Shown here: piece after piece, positions 50,834 to 63,639 of the stretch | Layout: each line of letters starts with the position of its first letter | How positions within the stretch are numbered: the first letter of the stretch is position 1 | Source: Acanthacorydalis orientalis | Taxonomy: Eukaryota; Arthropoda; Insecta; Megaloptera; Corydalidae | Direction of reading: 5' to 3' | Length of the DNA: 64,000 nt | Assembly: GCA_034766995.1 (NCBI GenBank) | Contig: CM068321.1 | Coordinates: 15,220,026-15,284,025, forward strand | Position numbers and translations under genes: made by a program | The notes under the pieces: model-generated | What the model was told of the DNA's origin: nothing | What the model saw: only the letters and a program-made list of their open reading frames with translations | The model's database searches: none

Positions 50834-52252
50834 AATCTTTCTTAAATGTACGACTGAGCCATAATAATAAATCTATATATTTTTGAAGAATATGATAATT
50901 TAGGAAGAGAATTTTATTTTCAATCAAGAATTTATACTAAAGATTAAGATATATGACAATTAAAAATATCAGAATAAAAAATATTATATTATAAAAATTC
51001 AGTTTTAACCATTATTAAAAAAGGCCATTTTTAAAGCCTTACTTAACTAATTCATTGACGTATAAATTAAATTAGTATAAATAATTTTATAAGAAAACAA
51101 ATTGTTTCTGATTCCTGGATAGATAAATGTCGAAATTGGTAGTGAAAAATAGAATGGCCTAAAAGATAATAAATAAAAAAAATGATATTGTGAGTATACA
51201 AATGAAAGAGAAATAAACAATTTCACAATGGGAAATAAAATTCTGTTTGAAATTTATTTTGTGTCACTGGACAAACTGAAACATACTGTGATAGGAAAAA
51301 TCTCGACAATATTATAAATTATAACAATAATTTTGTATCAAAACAAATATTTCAGACCCAAGAAGAGAGTACAAAAAATATGTACTGAAATTTTTTTCTC
51401 TTGTGTTTTATTTTATTAGTAAATAAATATTTGTTTAATTTATTTCTTTAAATAAAATAAATTTAGAATAGAAATATAATTCATAAATATATTAATTAAT
51501 TACACTTATAATAATAACAGACCGTGTTTGAGTTTTACGGAAAACGTCAAATGCGAATTCAAAAATGTATATTAAGTGATGTATTATACCACATATTTTT
51601 TTTTACTTTTAGATTAGTTGGTATTTTTTAGCGATTTTTTACTATATAACTTCTTAAAAAAATCTTTGTGACACCCTAATTTAATTCAATTATAATCAAT
51701 TATTGAACATTTTTAATCAAAAAATGTTTTGATTTGAAGATGATTAAAATATTTGTTAATTTTAATAGTTTTCAATTGATTTCTATGTGAATTTTTGATT
51801 TTTACTTAACATATATTCAAAATGCTTATCGGTCATCACCTCTTTTATTTGTAAATTTAGAAATATTCTCTTTTTACTTTTAGTCTCACTGATTATTTTT
51901 AACTTATTTTGAAGATATTCAATCCATTTTAATTCAACTGACAAACAATTCCATGATATCATGTTTAATATATAATGATTATAAATAAAATTTTTTATTG
52001 TTAATTAACGACTTATTTATCTTGTAATCAATATTTCTCTTTTTATCTGTAATTTTACGCTGAAATATTTTTCCTGTAACTTCTGTCTCATTCATAGATA
52101 CAGTAATAATATTTGATTTACTTAAACTATAAACTTAAAAAGTAATTTATCTTCAGATTTACTAGAAACATTTCTTATAATTAATGCTACTCATCAATAT
52201 TTTATATTGATATACGAATACATATTAATTCTTTCATTTATACATCCTGTGT

Positions 52253-52255
<3 letters not shown>
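50834..52255. other. AT-rich non-coding stretch
   Basis: No gene is recognised. A possible diverged dispersed-repeat fragment lies at about 51690-51790 (AATCAATTATTGAACATTTT, then TAATCAAAAAATG), resembling the inner part of copy C. Confidence 0.55.

Positions 52256-52322
<67 letters not shown>
52256..52322. repeat. (TA)n microsatellite, longest pure tract here
   Basis: About 67 bp of uninterrupted TA dinucleotides. Confidence 0.96.
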
Positions 52323-52323
<1 letters not shown>

Positions 52324-52654
52324 TGAATGGATTATCACAGCTATTGAGAATCAGTTTTAAAGAATTGATGAATGACCATAGTTCATGTTTACTTTGTTTG
52401 TGTCTAAGTGTCACTATCGAATAATTTATATCATTTCAGTATAATACATTGTTTTCATTAGAAAAATAACCTATTTTTTTGTATGGCAATGAAAAAACTT
52501 GTAACTTACGAGCTCTATGTATGAAATAATCTGTTAGTCTAAGAAAGGTTTTAATTATTTTCCAAATTAAAATATACAAAAAATATGAGAAAGTTTGAAT
52601 ATGATAAAAATCTGTTGAACATTATTATTTATGTATCGTTATTTATTGATTTTT

Positions 52655-52731
52655 ACCCCTTAAGTGGGTGGTTTACGCGGATAAAAAGTGGGCAAGACGG
52701 ATATATCCGTCATACCCACTTAAGTGGTTAA
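52655..52731. mobile_element. Compact palindromic element with TTAA end
   Basis: About 77 bp, unusually GC-rich for this region. The left end is ACCCCTTAAGTGGG and the right end, inverted, TTAACCACTTAAGTGGG. Near the centre sits the perfect 16-bp palindrome GACGGATATATCCGTC (52696-52711), and CCACTTAAGTGG (52716-52727) is itself a perfect 12-bp palindrome. The right boundary TTAA fits the piggyBac-type target, with TTTA at the left as a possible decayed partner. A tiny piggyBac-like MITE is inferred; a protein-binding site cluster is the alternative. Confidence 0.45.
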
Positions 52732-52999
52732 TATGATAAAAATGATTGAAATTGTTATTTAAATAACGAAATAATTTATATTTAAAATTAAAATATGTCT
52801 TTTTAGTATGAAGTTATTTGATCCAAAATTATTTTCAGTAAATAATCGTAATTTTTGTGAAAAAATGCATTCGTGTTTTGTGGTAAAAACGTGTAATAAA
52901 AAAGAAAATATAGTTTAAAACACATTAATCTAAAGTTCATTGAAATAAGTTAGAGAAGCACGACGAGATTATTGTTATCAGTATCAAAAATCCATATTA

Positions 53000-53440
53000 T
53001 TGTATTTTATTTCACTGCAGAGCGAAGAGCGTTTTTTCCAGTAGCGAGTTTTACATTTACGTTTTCAACAAATTGTTCTTCATCGTTATGTTACTGGTTC
53101 GGCTTCATATACTAACGCACACACGTACAATTCACGTTTCATATTTCCTATCATATACCTTCATATATTCTTTGACCTGTTAGCTAACATATTTTCCGTT
53201 CGTGCAATGAGTAAGAGTCTTGTAAACGCTAGCACGCATAATTCTGTATATATGCTCACAATATTATTTTTTGTTAATGTACCCGCTTCTGCGACTTTTA
53301 TAGTGTAATAAAATGGCGAATTTATAAAGAAATAAATTACATTAATAAACACTAAGCGTAAGCAGTAACCAGATTTTATTCCTGGAATATAGGTACACTT
53401 TTGTGCGGCTAGCATAAAATTTGTATACGAGTGGTCTACC
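53000..53440. other. Complex island
   Basis: About 440 bp with CTGCAGAGCGAAGAGCG, ACGCACACACGTACAATTC, GTAAACGCTAGCACGC and TTATAGTGTAATAAAATGGC; GTAAACG and AATAAACA resemble forkhead sites. An 84-codon reverse frame (53161-53415) starts at a true ATG but matches no known family and has a Phe/Ile-rich middle (VFINVIYFFI). Candidate regulatory element, with a weak coding alternative on the minus strand. Confidence 0.33.
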
Positions 53441-54162
53441 GAAAATTTGAATAATTAAACATTTTCCACTCTTATTTCGAATGTAAAATATGTGTTTTGT
53501 ACAAATCACTCACTACTTTATTTTTTTATACGTCACTTAGATTTTTATGCGATTTAATGTGTACTTAAAAATAATTATCTTTATGTGTAACAATGTTTAA
53601 ATTTGATTATTCTGCAAGATTGAAATCGGTTTACGGTTGAATAAGATTTGATTAAATTTTATAGTTCCATTAATAACTCCTTAAGTTTTATGTCAAATTA
53701 ATTCCACGTTTTTTATGATTGTAAGATGTACGAAATAAAGCGTTTTATCATAAAAAAAATTAATAAATCTTAGTTTTAACAACTACTTAAAACATTTTTA
53801 AATAAATTTTCCAAAAGTTTAACGGTTAACTATTGAATTTTGTCATTGCAGTTAATCTACTTAATCTAATATCTACATAACCTTATATTTTATTAGAGTA
53901 ATATTTTATTAGTCCACGTTTGATGTACATATATATATATATATCACTTTAATATTTTACTGTCTTTGACTTTTTTCTTTTTAGAATTCGTTGGTTTTAT
54001 ATAAATGATAAAAAAGTATTCCATTTGAGTGATTCGTGTTCTCTATCTCTATTTCTATATATATATATATGTAACAAATATGATTAATTAAAAATGTAAA
54101 AAAAGGATTTCAGAAATTGAAGATGATATTTTCTTACTTTAGGACAGTGAAGATAAGATTTC

Positions 54163-54260
54163 CATCTAAATGTGCATAAGCTATAATCAAAAATTATCAG
54201 TTATCATTTAATAGACATTTTTAATCAAACATTTTTCTGTGGAATGTATGAAGAAGAAAA
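54163..54260 (+). repeat. Dispersed repeat family, copy C
   Basis: ATCTAAATGTGCATAAGC followed by TATAATCAAAAATTATCAG, then GACATTTTTAATCAAACATT. Shares the TTCCATC lead-in with copy B. Confidence 0.55.
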
Positions 54261-54400
54261 TATCATTAATAGACAATAATTTTGTCACAATTCAAAAGCT
54301 ATATTTTATTATTTCTATATTTATAATAAATATAATAATATTGTTCATACAAAAAATGTTTAATTATGAGTTAATTTGAGTTTGTCCTCTTGAGGGAGTT

Positions 54401-54460
54401 TTATATATATATATATATATTATATATATATATATATATGTATCTATTAATAAAGTAAAT

Positions 54461-54502
<42 letters not shown>
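54401..54502. repeat. Paired (TA)n microsatellites
   Basis: Two TA tracts (about 54401-54440 and 54462-54502) separated by about 20 bp. Confidence 0.93.
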
Positions 54503-54506
<4 letters not shown>

Positions 54507-55113
54507 CTAATCATTATACTACAATATGACTGACAATGATTGTGTTCAAACACTAACTAAATGGCTTTCATACCAGGTTTTCTTATAAGCATACAAAAAG
54601 ACTTACTTTGAATGAAATTACAGTTTATATTCTTACCTAGAAATGATAAACTATCTGATTTAATTATTTATTATAAATCTTGATTTTTTTAATCAGCAAT
54701 TTCATTAACAATCAGAACAGATCTCATTGTACACATCTTAAATTCCCTTTAGTTGATTTATATCCTTTTACTTACATTTCCTTTATATTTATCTGTTTAA
54801 ATTTTGAGTAATTATCGATTTCTTATATAAAATATTTTAAATTTTATAAATGTAAACATATATAATAATTAACCTTTAACTTTAACTATATTTATATAGG
54901 GAAGAATAATATTTTTTTATTGAAATAAAAAAATATTCAAATAAATTACTACAACGTAATGTGAAACTAATAAACTAATTCTAATTATGAAAATAAAAAA
55001 AAACAGTTTTATTCATAGTAACGCATAATTACATAACGGTAAAATTACCTGACTCATTTTTTTCAATTAAATGAAAAATAATAATTGATGATACATACTC
55101 CATTATTTTATAT

Positions 55114-55118
<5 letters not shown>

Positions 55119-55158
<40 letters not shown>
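55119..55158. repeat. Compound (CA)n(TA)n microsatellite
   Basis: A CA run passes directly into TA repeats. Confidence 0.93.
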
Positions 55159-55161
<3 letters not shown>

Positions 55162-55295
55162 CATATGTACGAAATTATGGAGATATGCAAGTTTTTAAAA
55201 ATTACTAATTGCAAAAAATATGATTTTTGAAATTATTAAACAGACTAAAACATGAACGTTCAGATAAATGTTCCAACATTAAATATTTTGTCAAT

Positions 55296-55342
<47 letters not shown>

Positions 55343-55565
55343 GTTAATCATCTTCATTATTTTTAATGTTTCTAAACTATATTTTACTTATTTAATATTT
55401 CACATAAACTTAATGTATTTTTAATCACTTTATTCTTATTGAATTATTCATTAATCTCAATTTGGCAGATTGTCTTTCGTGACTATTTGAAGAAAAATTG
55501 CTAATGACTATTTTATATTGTGCTGAAATTTCGTTATAGCTTTCAATAAACTAACTTCTTATATG

Positions 55566-55566
55566 A

Positions 55567-55609
<43 letters not shown>

Positions 55610-55613
55610 CACA
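55566..55613. repeat. Compound (TA)n(CA)n microsatellite
   Basis: About 37 bp of TA repeats followed by GCACACACACA. Confidence 0.93.
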
Positions 55614-57109
55614 TGGACATATTTTACGTATAAATATGTGCGTGAGTTCAGTAATCTCATACTTGTTTTATAAATTTAATTATTGATTTTCATATCTAGA
55701 CTATGGTATAGTTTTCAATGAATTAAGTTAGAATTTTACGTAAATTAGTACAATGTTGCTTGAATAATAATTATTTTATAAATTCTCGAACATGTTCATT
55801 GGTTTTAGAACGTTATATCCATGTTATAATAACATATTTTATAGATTAACTCTATTATATATATCGTGAATTCTATACAGCAACATAATAATTGGTAATA
55901 AATTATAAAGTGTTTTCAAAAGTTTTTGAATAACTTTAAAAATCTAATTAGTATCATTTTTACAGACATATCAAAATAACTTATTCAATTATTGTTCCTT
56001 CCTATATTATTATTTTGTTCTTTATCTTCTATCAATAATAATATTTTTATCTTTGAAATAATTTTCAGAAAAGTAGCAATTTTGAATGCATTAAAATTTA
56101 TATAGGAAAATACTATATATATATATATATATATGACATGAATTTTTAAATAATTTAAAATAGGAAAAGCAATTATAATCCAATAGCTTACTAAGTTGTA
56201 CATTGATATTTTTGTACAATAAATAAATTAATGAACGAGTACCTATATATTGTTCAATTAATTAAGAATTTGATGATTTGTTCCTTTATTAAATTACATT
56301 TTTTATTAAAAAGTAATTTACTAGATTGCTTGAAATCCTTATTAGTTAATTACAACACCGAAGTTGATCGTTTCAATAAAAAAATGATATATTTAATTAA
56401 GATAAATTCCATGCTTTTAAAAAGAGAAATTTACACGAATACTCATTTCTTTGAACGATTTATGTGCTTTTTTATTAATTTGCTAAAATAAATTCAATAA
56501 CAGTTAATGCGATTAAAATAGAAAAGGAGATATAATTGAAATGATGAAGAAAATTTGTAACTGGTATTAAATTAATATTATTTGTCTCTTATATTAGGCT
56601 AGAACTAAGTTGTTTATTATTTTTTTTTTATTATGGACAGTTATATTTTTATTATGCAAAGATGTTTATATTCACAAAGCTAATTCAATTTTAAATACGT
56701 ATTTGAAATTGGAATATAGGATTCACATTTAATATTTTTGTAACTCAATACATTATTAATTACTACATTTTTCTAAGCTTAGAATTTTAATTTAAGTTTT
56801 TTAGTGAATAAAATATGACTACAGTTATATATTACAATTTTTTCACCATCATAGACGTTAATTTATAAACCTGTCAAAATCTACGCTTAACTTATTTGAA
56901 ATATAACTAATATAGGATATCTATAACAACTTGAAGCTGGCACATATATCAAAACTCGTCGTAAAAGATAGAAACTTAAGTGATTCAAAAGGACACCGAT
57001 CACCAAGACAATAGGTAAAATGTTAAAATTTTTATTTTAAATAGTTTGGTCTATTCCTGGAACTTTTCTTCGAATAAGAGCCTGCTTTAATTCATCACAT
57101 ATATTTTAT

Positions 57110-57844
57110 TTAGTTATATTAATATAGGTGAAGTGGTCTTACCTAGTGAGAGTAAATAACGAGTTACATACACCTATTATATTATTATTCTTAAACCGAT
57201 GACCCGTCATTTAATTTCTTATAAAAGACCTTTATCTGCTATTAAAAATGTTTATGATGATAATGTTGAAGAAAAATGTATTGTAAATCATAAATTGTTT
57301 CAAGTCAAACCATCTACATAGTTGAAAAGTTAAGGCGTCATTCTTTTGGAATTTAAAAGCATCGTTTTTATACGAAAACTAATTACTGCTATGAGATAAT
57401 AAATTAATATTAATAGTATTAGGTTAGTGTAATAATAAGAAATATAATGACGGAAGTAGTGGATTAGTTTTTATTCATAAGTCCTTTTTCGAAATTTTAT
57501 TATACTTTTGTTTTATCAGAATTTGCGAGTTAAAATATTGAATTTATAAAATGTTTATAAAATATATAGTTTAATACTTCCACTCCATATTATTGACTTA
57601 TTAAAATCAATATCTTTCATAGTAAAAAAGTAATGAAATATTATAAGTTAGTACCAATATATACCTTTTCTTCTCTAAATTATTTCTGTATCTCGCGACA
57701 CATTTCTAGAGCCATAAAGCCATTTAATTTTATTAAGTTTTGCAGCTTAGACGCATATGAAGAAAGTCACGTTTCTGTAACGCTGTATGTAATATTCTAA
57801 CATGTATACACAAATATGTATTCTTAATTATATATATATATATT

Positions 57845-57902
<58 letters not shown>

Positions 57903-59029
57903 ATAATTCAGTTTACTTTAAACGTCACGTACTTCGATTTTTACAACATGATATATTTTTATTTCCTTGAATGTAATATATATATATAATTCTTGTAGAT
58001 TATTATTAAATCTTGCGAGTGTAATTTATTCAGAGCTTTTTTAACTTATTTTTTTATTATTTCACATAATCCATCGAATTTAAATAAATGTATCCTACAT
58101 AATTCTTATAATATAGATTTAAAATTTGTAATCACCAATAGATTTAAATTTTTTTATAGAAATATCTTTATATAAATATGTCTTAGAAACAAATATTTTA
58201 AGTGTGTATATATTTATATATGTATACAGAGATAAATAGTAGATAAACAGATAGATAAATAAATATAGATATAGTAATTAAAAGTAGTATATTAGTTATT
58301 CATCTTTTGTGATTCTTTAAGAAAATATTTGTGTCGTTCACGAGAACCAGCTTTGACATTCAAATCGTTTTCCACTATATAGATTTTATTTATTAATATA
58401 TACATATTATATATATATATATATAAGAAAAAATAATTCGATTTTTATTATAAATGATATTATAAATGTATATGTTTACATATTTTAGTGTATCGTAAAC
58501 AAATATTTTTAAACTTTTTCTAATTAAAACTATTATTAATTTTTTTAGAAATAAATTATGTTCCATAACTCTTAAAAAGAGACTGGAGTTTGAATTGTAT
58601 ATACGTTTAGTATTGAAGTTAGTAATTATTTTCTTAAGAATGTTTAAGTACTGAAATGATCTCAGATCAAGACAATTAATGAGTATTTTATTTCAGTTAC
58701 TTAGTAATGAAATATTTATGAAAATGAGATAATATTTAAATTTATGAAATAACTGTTTTAATGTATTATTAAGCGATATTGTAAGTGTTCTAAAAAGATA
58801 TGTATTTAATAATTTTAAAATGAATAATTATATCAAGTTTGCTTCAATATGTTTTTTTGTTAAATTATAAGACAAGGTTTGATTTATTTTGATATACATG
58901 ATATTATCCTCCATTTGATATAAAAACTATCAGCAAAAACTAGCTGTTTATATATCCATGACATCAATTTTGTTAATATCACTTAGCACTGTTATCGATA
59001 TAACAAGTTTAGAATGAAAAAAAGTATAA
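57110..59029. other. AT-rich stretch with mild complex patches
   Basis: No gene is recognised. A 40-codon frame from the ATG at 57199 to the stop at 57319-57321 looks protein-like but is within chance. A complex patch lies near 57680-57790. Interrupted (TA)n runs from 57829 to 57898, and a degenerate GATA-rich patch lies at about 58228-58275. Confidence 0.55.
57829..57898. repeat. Interrupted (TA)n microsatellite
   Basis: About 70 bp of TA repeats with two TATTTATA interruptions. Confidence 0.94.
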
Positions 59030-59300
59030 AAACCGTCTCAAAGGCGTTACAGGGGTGAGTTTGTAGAGGTTTTACATGACGTAAGTAAACGTTGGTAGGG
59101 GTGCGGGGAAACAGTGTACGTGTTTATAAAGATATGGCTGAAAGCAGCTGTCTGTGTTGAGGACGGAAGGCAAAGTTTCAGGAAAATACGAGCGCAGGGT
59201 GTACGGGACGTGTGCCAGTAGCTGTTTACAGTTTGAACACTGAAAGTGATTGATGGAGGAATTAGGGTCGCTTGCACTTTCGCGGACCTCTTTTTCAGTT
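59030..59300. other. GC-richest island; candidate conserved element
   Basis: About 270 bp of strongly purine-rich, G-rich plus-strand sequence: ACAGGGGTGAGTTTG, TAGGGGTGCGGGGAAAC, GAGGACGGAAGGC, GCGCAGGGTGTACGGGACG. It ends near CACTTTCGCGGACC. It has TGACGTAAGTAAACG (CRE- and forkhead-like words) and CAGCTG E-boxes. The reverse strand is open for 76 codons (59047-59277) as a Ser/Thr/Pro-rich frame, without a recognised domain. The strand asymmetry suggests a transcribed or regulatory element, possibly a non-coding exon. Confidence 0.4.
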
Positions 59301-59959
59301 AGCGGCTAAAAAACATATTAGTCTTAATTTGTCTTAGTACGTAAGAGTAAGATGCAGTCGTTGTGAACATCGCAAGAAATTGTTTATGGGTATTTCTTCA
59401 TTACGAAATTTTAGCCGTGTAATGAAGTATGTAATTTGGGTAGTCAGTATTTCATAGTTTATGTTTTATAAAGATAAATAAGCGTGTTTGCAGAGTGACA
59501 TACAAGTTGTAGGTTTTATTTCATAATTTAAATGAGTTTATTAGACAACCAAACACTTAATTTATAAAACATATAAGAAAGAATCAAACATTAAATATTT
59601 CTTCCATTGAAAATACAACATTTAATGACAAATGAAATTATTATAAATAATTTATAATTATACAAATCAGACTTAATTTTATTTCATTAAGTTAACCTTA
59701 TTAATATATATATATATATCGATTTTATATAAATTACTTAGAATAATTTATAACCAATTAATGATTTTATTTAAAACTAAATCATAGTGAAATAGATAAG
59801 TATTTAAAGTACAGACTTGAAATAATGTAAAGAGTTTTATAAAGAAATCATATAAATTATATAGGTTACGTTTAAGCTCAGCTTTTAAATAAATAAAATG
59901 GGATGTATTTTAATGAACTACTTTATATAATTTGTATATTTTTTATTTAATGTTTTATA

Positions 59960-60012
<53 letters not shown>

Positions 60013-60359
60013 GATGTTTGTTTGAAAGTGAAACATAAAAAATGTAAATTTTTAATGTTCTTGTATATGTTTATACGAGTATAAAATACATATGCATCCA
60101 CATAAGCACAAAAATAGCAATACTCGTTATGAAAGGTTTAAATATCATATAGTGTACATTTCATTCAACCCCTGAGTAACAGCGTAGCAAAAACACGACT
60201 TCATTTAAACAAATATGTATATGCATAATGTATAGGTGAATATTAAAATGCTCCCATGTTTAAACAATAGAACGACACTTTACAACTCCATAAAATCTCC
60301 TGTCAACTATACTACTAATCTACGCTCGAGACCTTTTTAAGTGTCCTCTTTTCAACATT
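59301..60359. other. AT-rich non-coding stretch
   Basis: No gene is recognised. TA tracts occur at 59708-59720 and 59963-60004. Confidence 0.6.
59963..60004. repeat. (TA)n microsatellite
   Basis: About 40 bp of TA dinucleotides with a terminal GTATATA variant. Confidence 0.93.
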
Positions 60360-60640
60360 TCTCTTTGGAACACCGCATCAGATTATTTCATAGTCGTTGG
60401 GTTGCATTATTCTGGGCCCGCATTTGAACAACACGCTTTTTGATTATAAAACAAAGAGACGCGCCACGATAAAAATGTACGGTTTTAAAGGAATGGCACT
60501 TTCTAAATTGTACATAAAAAATCGTAATCCGAACGTAACCTCGATGATGTCCGCTTATTTCCCGGACTTCTATTTGTTTCTAAGTAGAAAAGGAATAAAA
60601 GCTACAGGACGTAAATAAACCGCGGAGTATATTAAACAAC
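60360..60640 (+). other. Complex island with a 47-codon ATG frame
   Basis: CpG-containing sequence (TCTGGGCCCGCATTTG, GAGACGCGCCACGAT, AACCGCGGAG) in AT-rich DNA. From ATG at 60475 (context AAAAATG) a frame of 47 codons runs to TAA at 60616-60618. The predicted peptide is basic, starting MYGFKGMALSKLY and ending RKGIKATGRK. The frame stays open upstream to about 60397 without another ATG. Nothing recognised; it could be a small ORF, an exon end or a conserved non-coding block that happens to be open. Confidence 0.3.
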
Positions 60641-63230
60641 CGTTTGTTTTCACATCAAGAAAAATAAATATATAACGTCAAAAATATTACATATATATAT
60701 ATATATATATATAATGTTTTTAAAAATATCTCAAAATCAAATGAAATAAAAAAGATAAAACTGCGGTTGTACACTCGTTATATTTTACTGTCAAGTTTGA
60801 ATACAAGTCATTAAAGTGTATTGTGTAGTTTAACAATAGGATGGCAATTAAAAATATTATAAATTACTAAATACCCTTATATATTTTCACATGTATGATA
60901 TTGTATATGTAATTATAAATCATATAAATATTGAAACTCAAACAGTCCTTCTTCAACTATTTTTCTTAATATCGTATTATACTACCATAATACTATGAAT
61001 ATTAATGTATCATTTTTCAGTATATATTTTTTTTAATCATTGTACGTAAAAAAATAATATAACTCCTTTCCGGAAGATTGTCGTTATAACTTTTTCATAA
61101 AATACTTTAAACATTTTATGACTTACAGTAAATGTCGCATCATAATATCATCATAAATATTTGTTAATCGCTGATTAATGTCTGAATGACATGTTTTCAG
61201 CTATAAAACCAAAAAAAAAATTGTTGGTACGCTGTTTTAATAATACTAACATAAAGGATAGACGGCTCATTATTTACTTTTCCTGTATAGTGTTCATATT
61301 AAAAAGACTGATACAACTAAGTCATACGTGATGACTTAAGACACAATTTATGTCGAAAAGCATGTTATTCTTATTGTTTTAAAAGTTATAAGATCGTGTA
61401 CTTATCTTTTAGTTTTCTTCATAATTTATTCACTTTGTAATATTTTTAAAACGCCAAAATTAGTAAATATTTATATTTTCAGATTAATAAACATTCAATT
61501 ATGATTTAATATCATATTATTAGACAGTAAATATTAAAAAAAAATAGACAGTTAAATGTTTACGTGTTATATTTACCATAGTGAAGATTAATTTAACTTT
61601 TGTTTATACATTGAGACATTTTTTTTCTTACTACTTAAGGTTTTAATTACTTAAGGTTCTACGCTCATAAAAAATTCAAGGTACCTTTTTACTTAATAAT
61701 TCAAATTTGGAAGATGTTCAATCTATTTAACGTATAAAATATGAATTTTATTAACTAAATAATTATATTATAATGAAGTTAATTTTATTAACATTATATA
61801 TTATGCTTTAATATTGAATTATTAAAATATTGTTTCTATTATAAATAATACATTTTGATATTGATTTTTTGAAATAATTTTCTAGGATAAATTAAACCTA
61901 TATCAATGAACACAACTTCAATTCAATATGTGTAGAGTAATTCAGTATGGCATATTATTGTGCAACCCCAAATCATAATAGATTCCCCCTTAAATTAATG
62001 TTGTTAGTTGACATGTTGTGGTTACTGTGGCTGTTTTCATTTCAATGACAATTCGAAACTACCCAATAAAATTTTTCAAATTTTTTATAAATTGGTTTTA
62101 TTTAATTTTTTGTTACTATTCAGTTATTCATTTATTTTATAACATTAATTTGTAAGAGATACATACATTACTACCTGTTATATAGTTACAGGACTTTGAA
62201 ATTTGTTACCGTGCACTAACAAGATATTTTTGAATATAATTATCTTAATAAGTAAATTCAATATTCATTTTTCATTTTAATGTTAAAAAAAATGAATATT
62301 TGTTTGTCTACAATATAACGTATTTTTGAAAGAGTGCTCTTATTTAATATTATTAAGATTCTTACTTGTGTACAATGAGAACGTATAAGTTCTAAATTCA
62401 ATTATGAAGGAGCTTGATATAAAACGAATTTAAAGAAAAACAGTACGCTTTTTACTGTAACAGATTTTTCAGATTGAAAAGCACAATGCTTGAAGAATAT
62501 TTGTTGGAAGAAAATAACTCGTACCTTTTGATTATATATTTAAATCGTACAGAATTATAGAAAGCATATAGGTGAATATTCAACATTTCGTAAAGATTCT
62601 CGTGCATGGAATGAACTGTCTACTTGAATGTTAAATTCAATATCTTCATCAGTGATAGTCTTCAAGAAGAGATAAAAGAGAGGTATCAGTAAAAAAGAAG
62701 TCGTTTATTCCTTTTGGGAATTCCTGTCGCAGGATTTTCTCTTTTAACTCGGTGTAATAACAATTATTTTTATTTCGTTCGTGTTTATATAGATTTTTAA
62801 ATGCGTTTTTTATTTATTTTGGATTATATTTAACGTTTAGAATCAGACAATCGAAGAATATTATATGTATTGTTTGCTTAAAATATACTAATATATATTA
62901 AAAGAAGAAGAAACACTGAAATGCCTCTAATTAAGACACTTGCATATTTTTACCTCTATTGAATAAATAGCTATCTTAACATTCAGACTTATAAAAAAAA
63001 CATTAAGCATTCTATTCTCAAGTAACTTATTCTCTAGAGTAAATATTTATTGTAATATATGCATCAATTCATATTTTAAAACTCATTATTTTACTAAAAT
63101 CCTCATATAATTGTGTAAAAGTATTGAAAATTTTAATTTTTATTATATATTGTTGTATATTAGAGTTCTCACACTGCTTGAATTAAGACAAATATAATGT
63201 TAGACGCTAGTGTTCGCCATGAGACTTGTC

Positions 63231-63282
63231 AAATAAAAAAATGTTTTACTCTTGTTAAATAAAAAAAACTATTTTACTCTTG
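63231..63282 (+). repeat. Two-copy tandem duplication
   Basis: AAATAAAAAAATGTTTTACT plus CTTG (63231-63254) is repeated with small changes at 63257-63282, period about 26. Confidence 0.7.
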
Positions 63283-63639
63283 GAACAATGAATGAATTAA
63301 GAAATAGAGGAATATATATTTTTTTAAAAAAATATTCTTTTATTTAATTTATCGTACTTTTTTTAAAATCATTTCTCTTTCGTTTCTTTTCTCTTATTCC
63401 CGTTCCCTATCTCGTTATAAAAAAATATAAAATTTATATTCTAATATATGTTGTTTTCTTAGTGACTGACTAGTTCTGTAGATATTATAGTATTTTTAAT
63501 ATAGGAAACTAGAGAAAATATATTTTTTAACAAAAATATTACATATTGTAAGGTTGAATGCGAACTCATGTTATATAAATAAGCAATTCACTCTATTTAT
63601 TTTATTTATATTGCCTTTTTACACATCCACACAAGTATT

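Larger units (their letters stand above)
53441..57109. other. AT-rich stretch with TA tracts and one repeat copy
   Basis: No gene is recognised. Repeat copy C is at 54163. TA tracts lie at about 53931-53944, 54401-54440, 54462-54502, 55119-55158 (CA then TA), 55298-55336, 55566-55602 (TA then CA) and 56115-56134. The 86-codon plus frame at 56231-56491 begins with a true ATG, but its Leu/Ile/Lys/Asn/Phe-rich product has no recognised feature. Confidence 0.55.

Noticed and set aside
57199..57321. 40-codon ATG frame with a fairly protein-like composition
   Set aside because: In DNA this AT-rich, frames of this length are expected many times by chance across six frames. No family, splice signal or composition change supports it.
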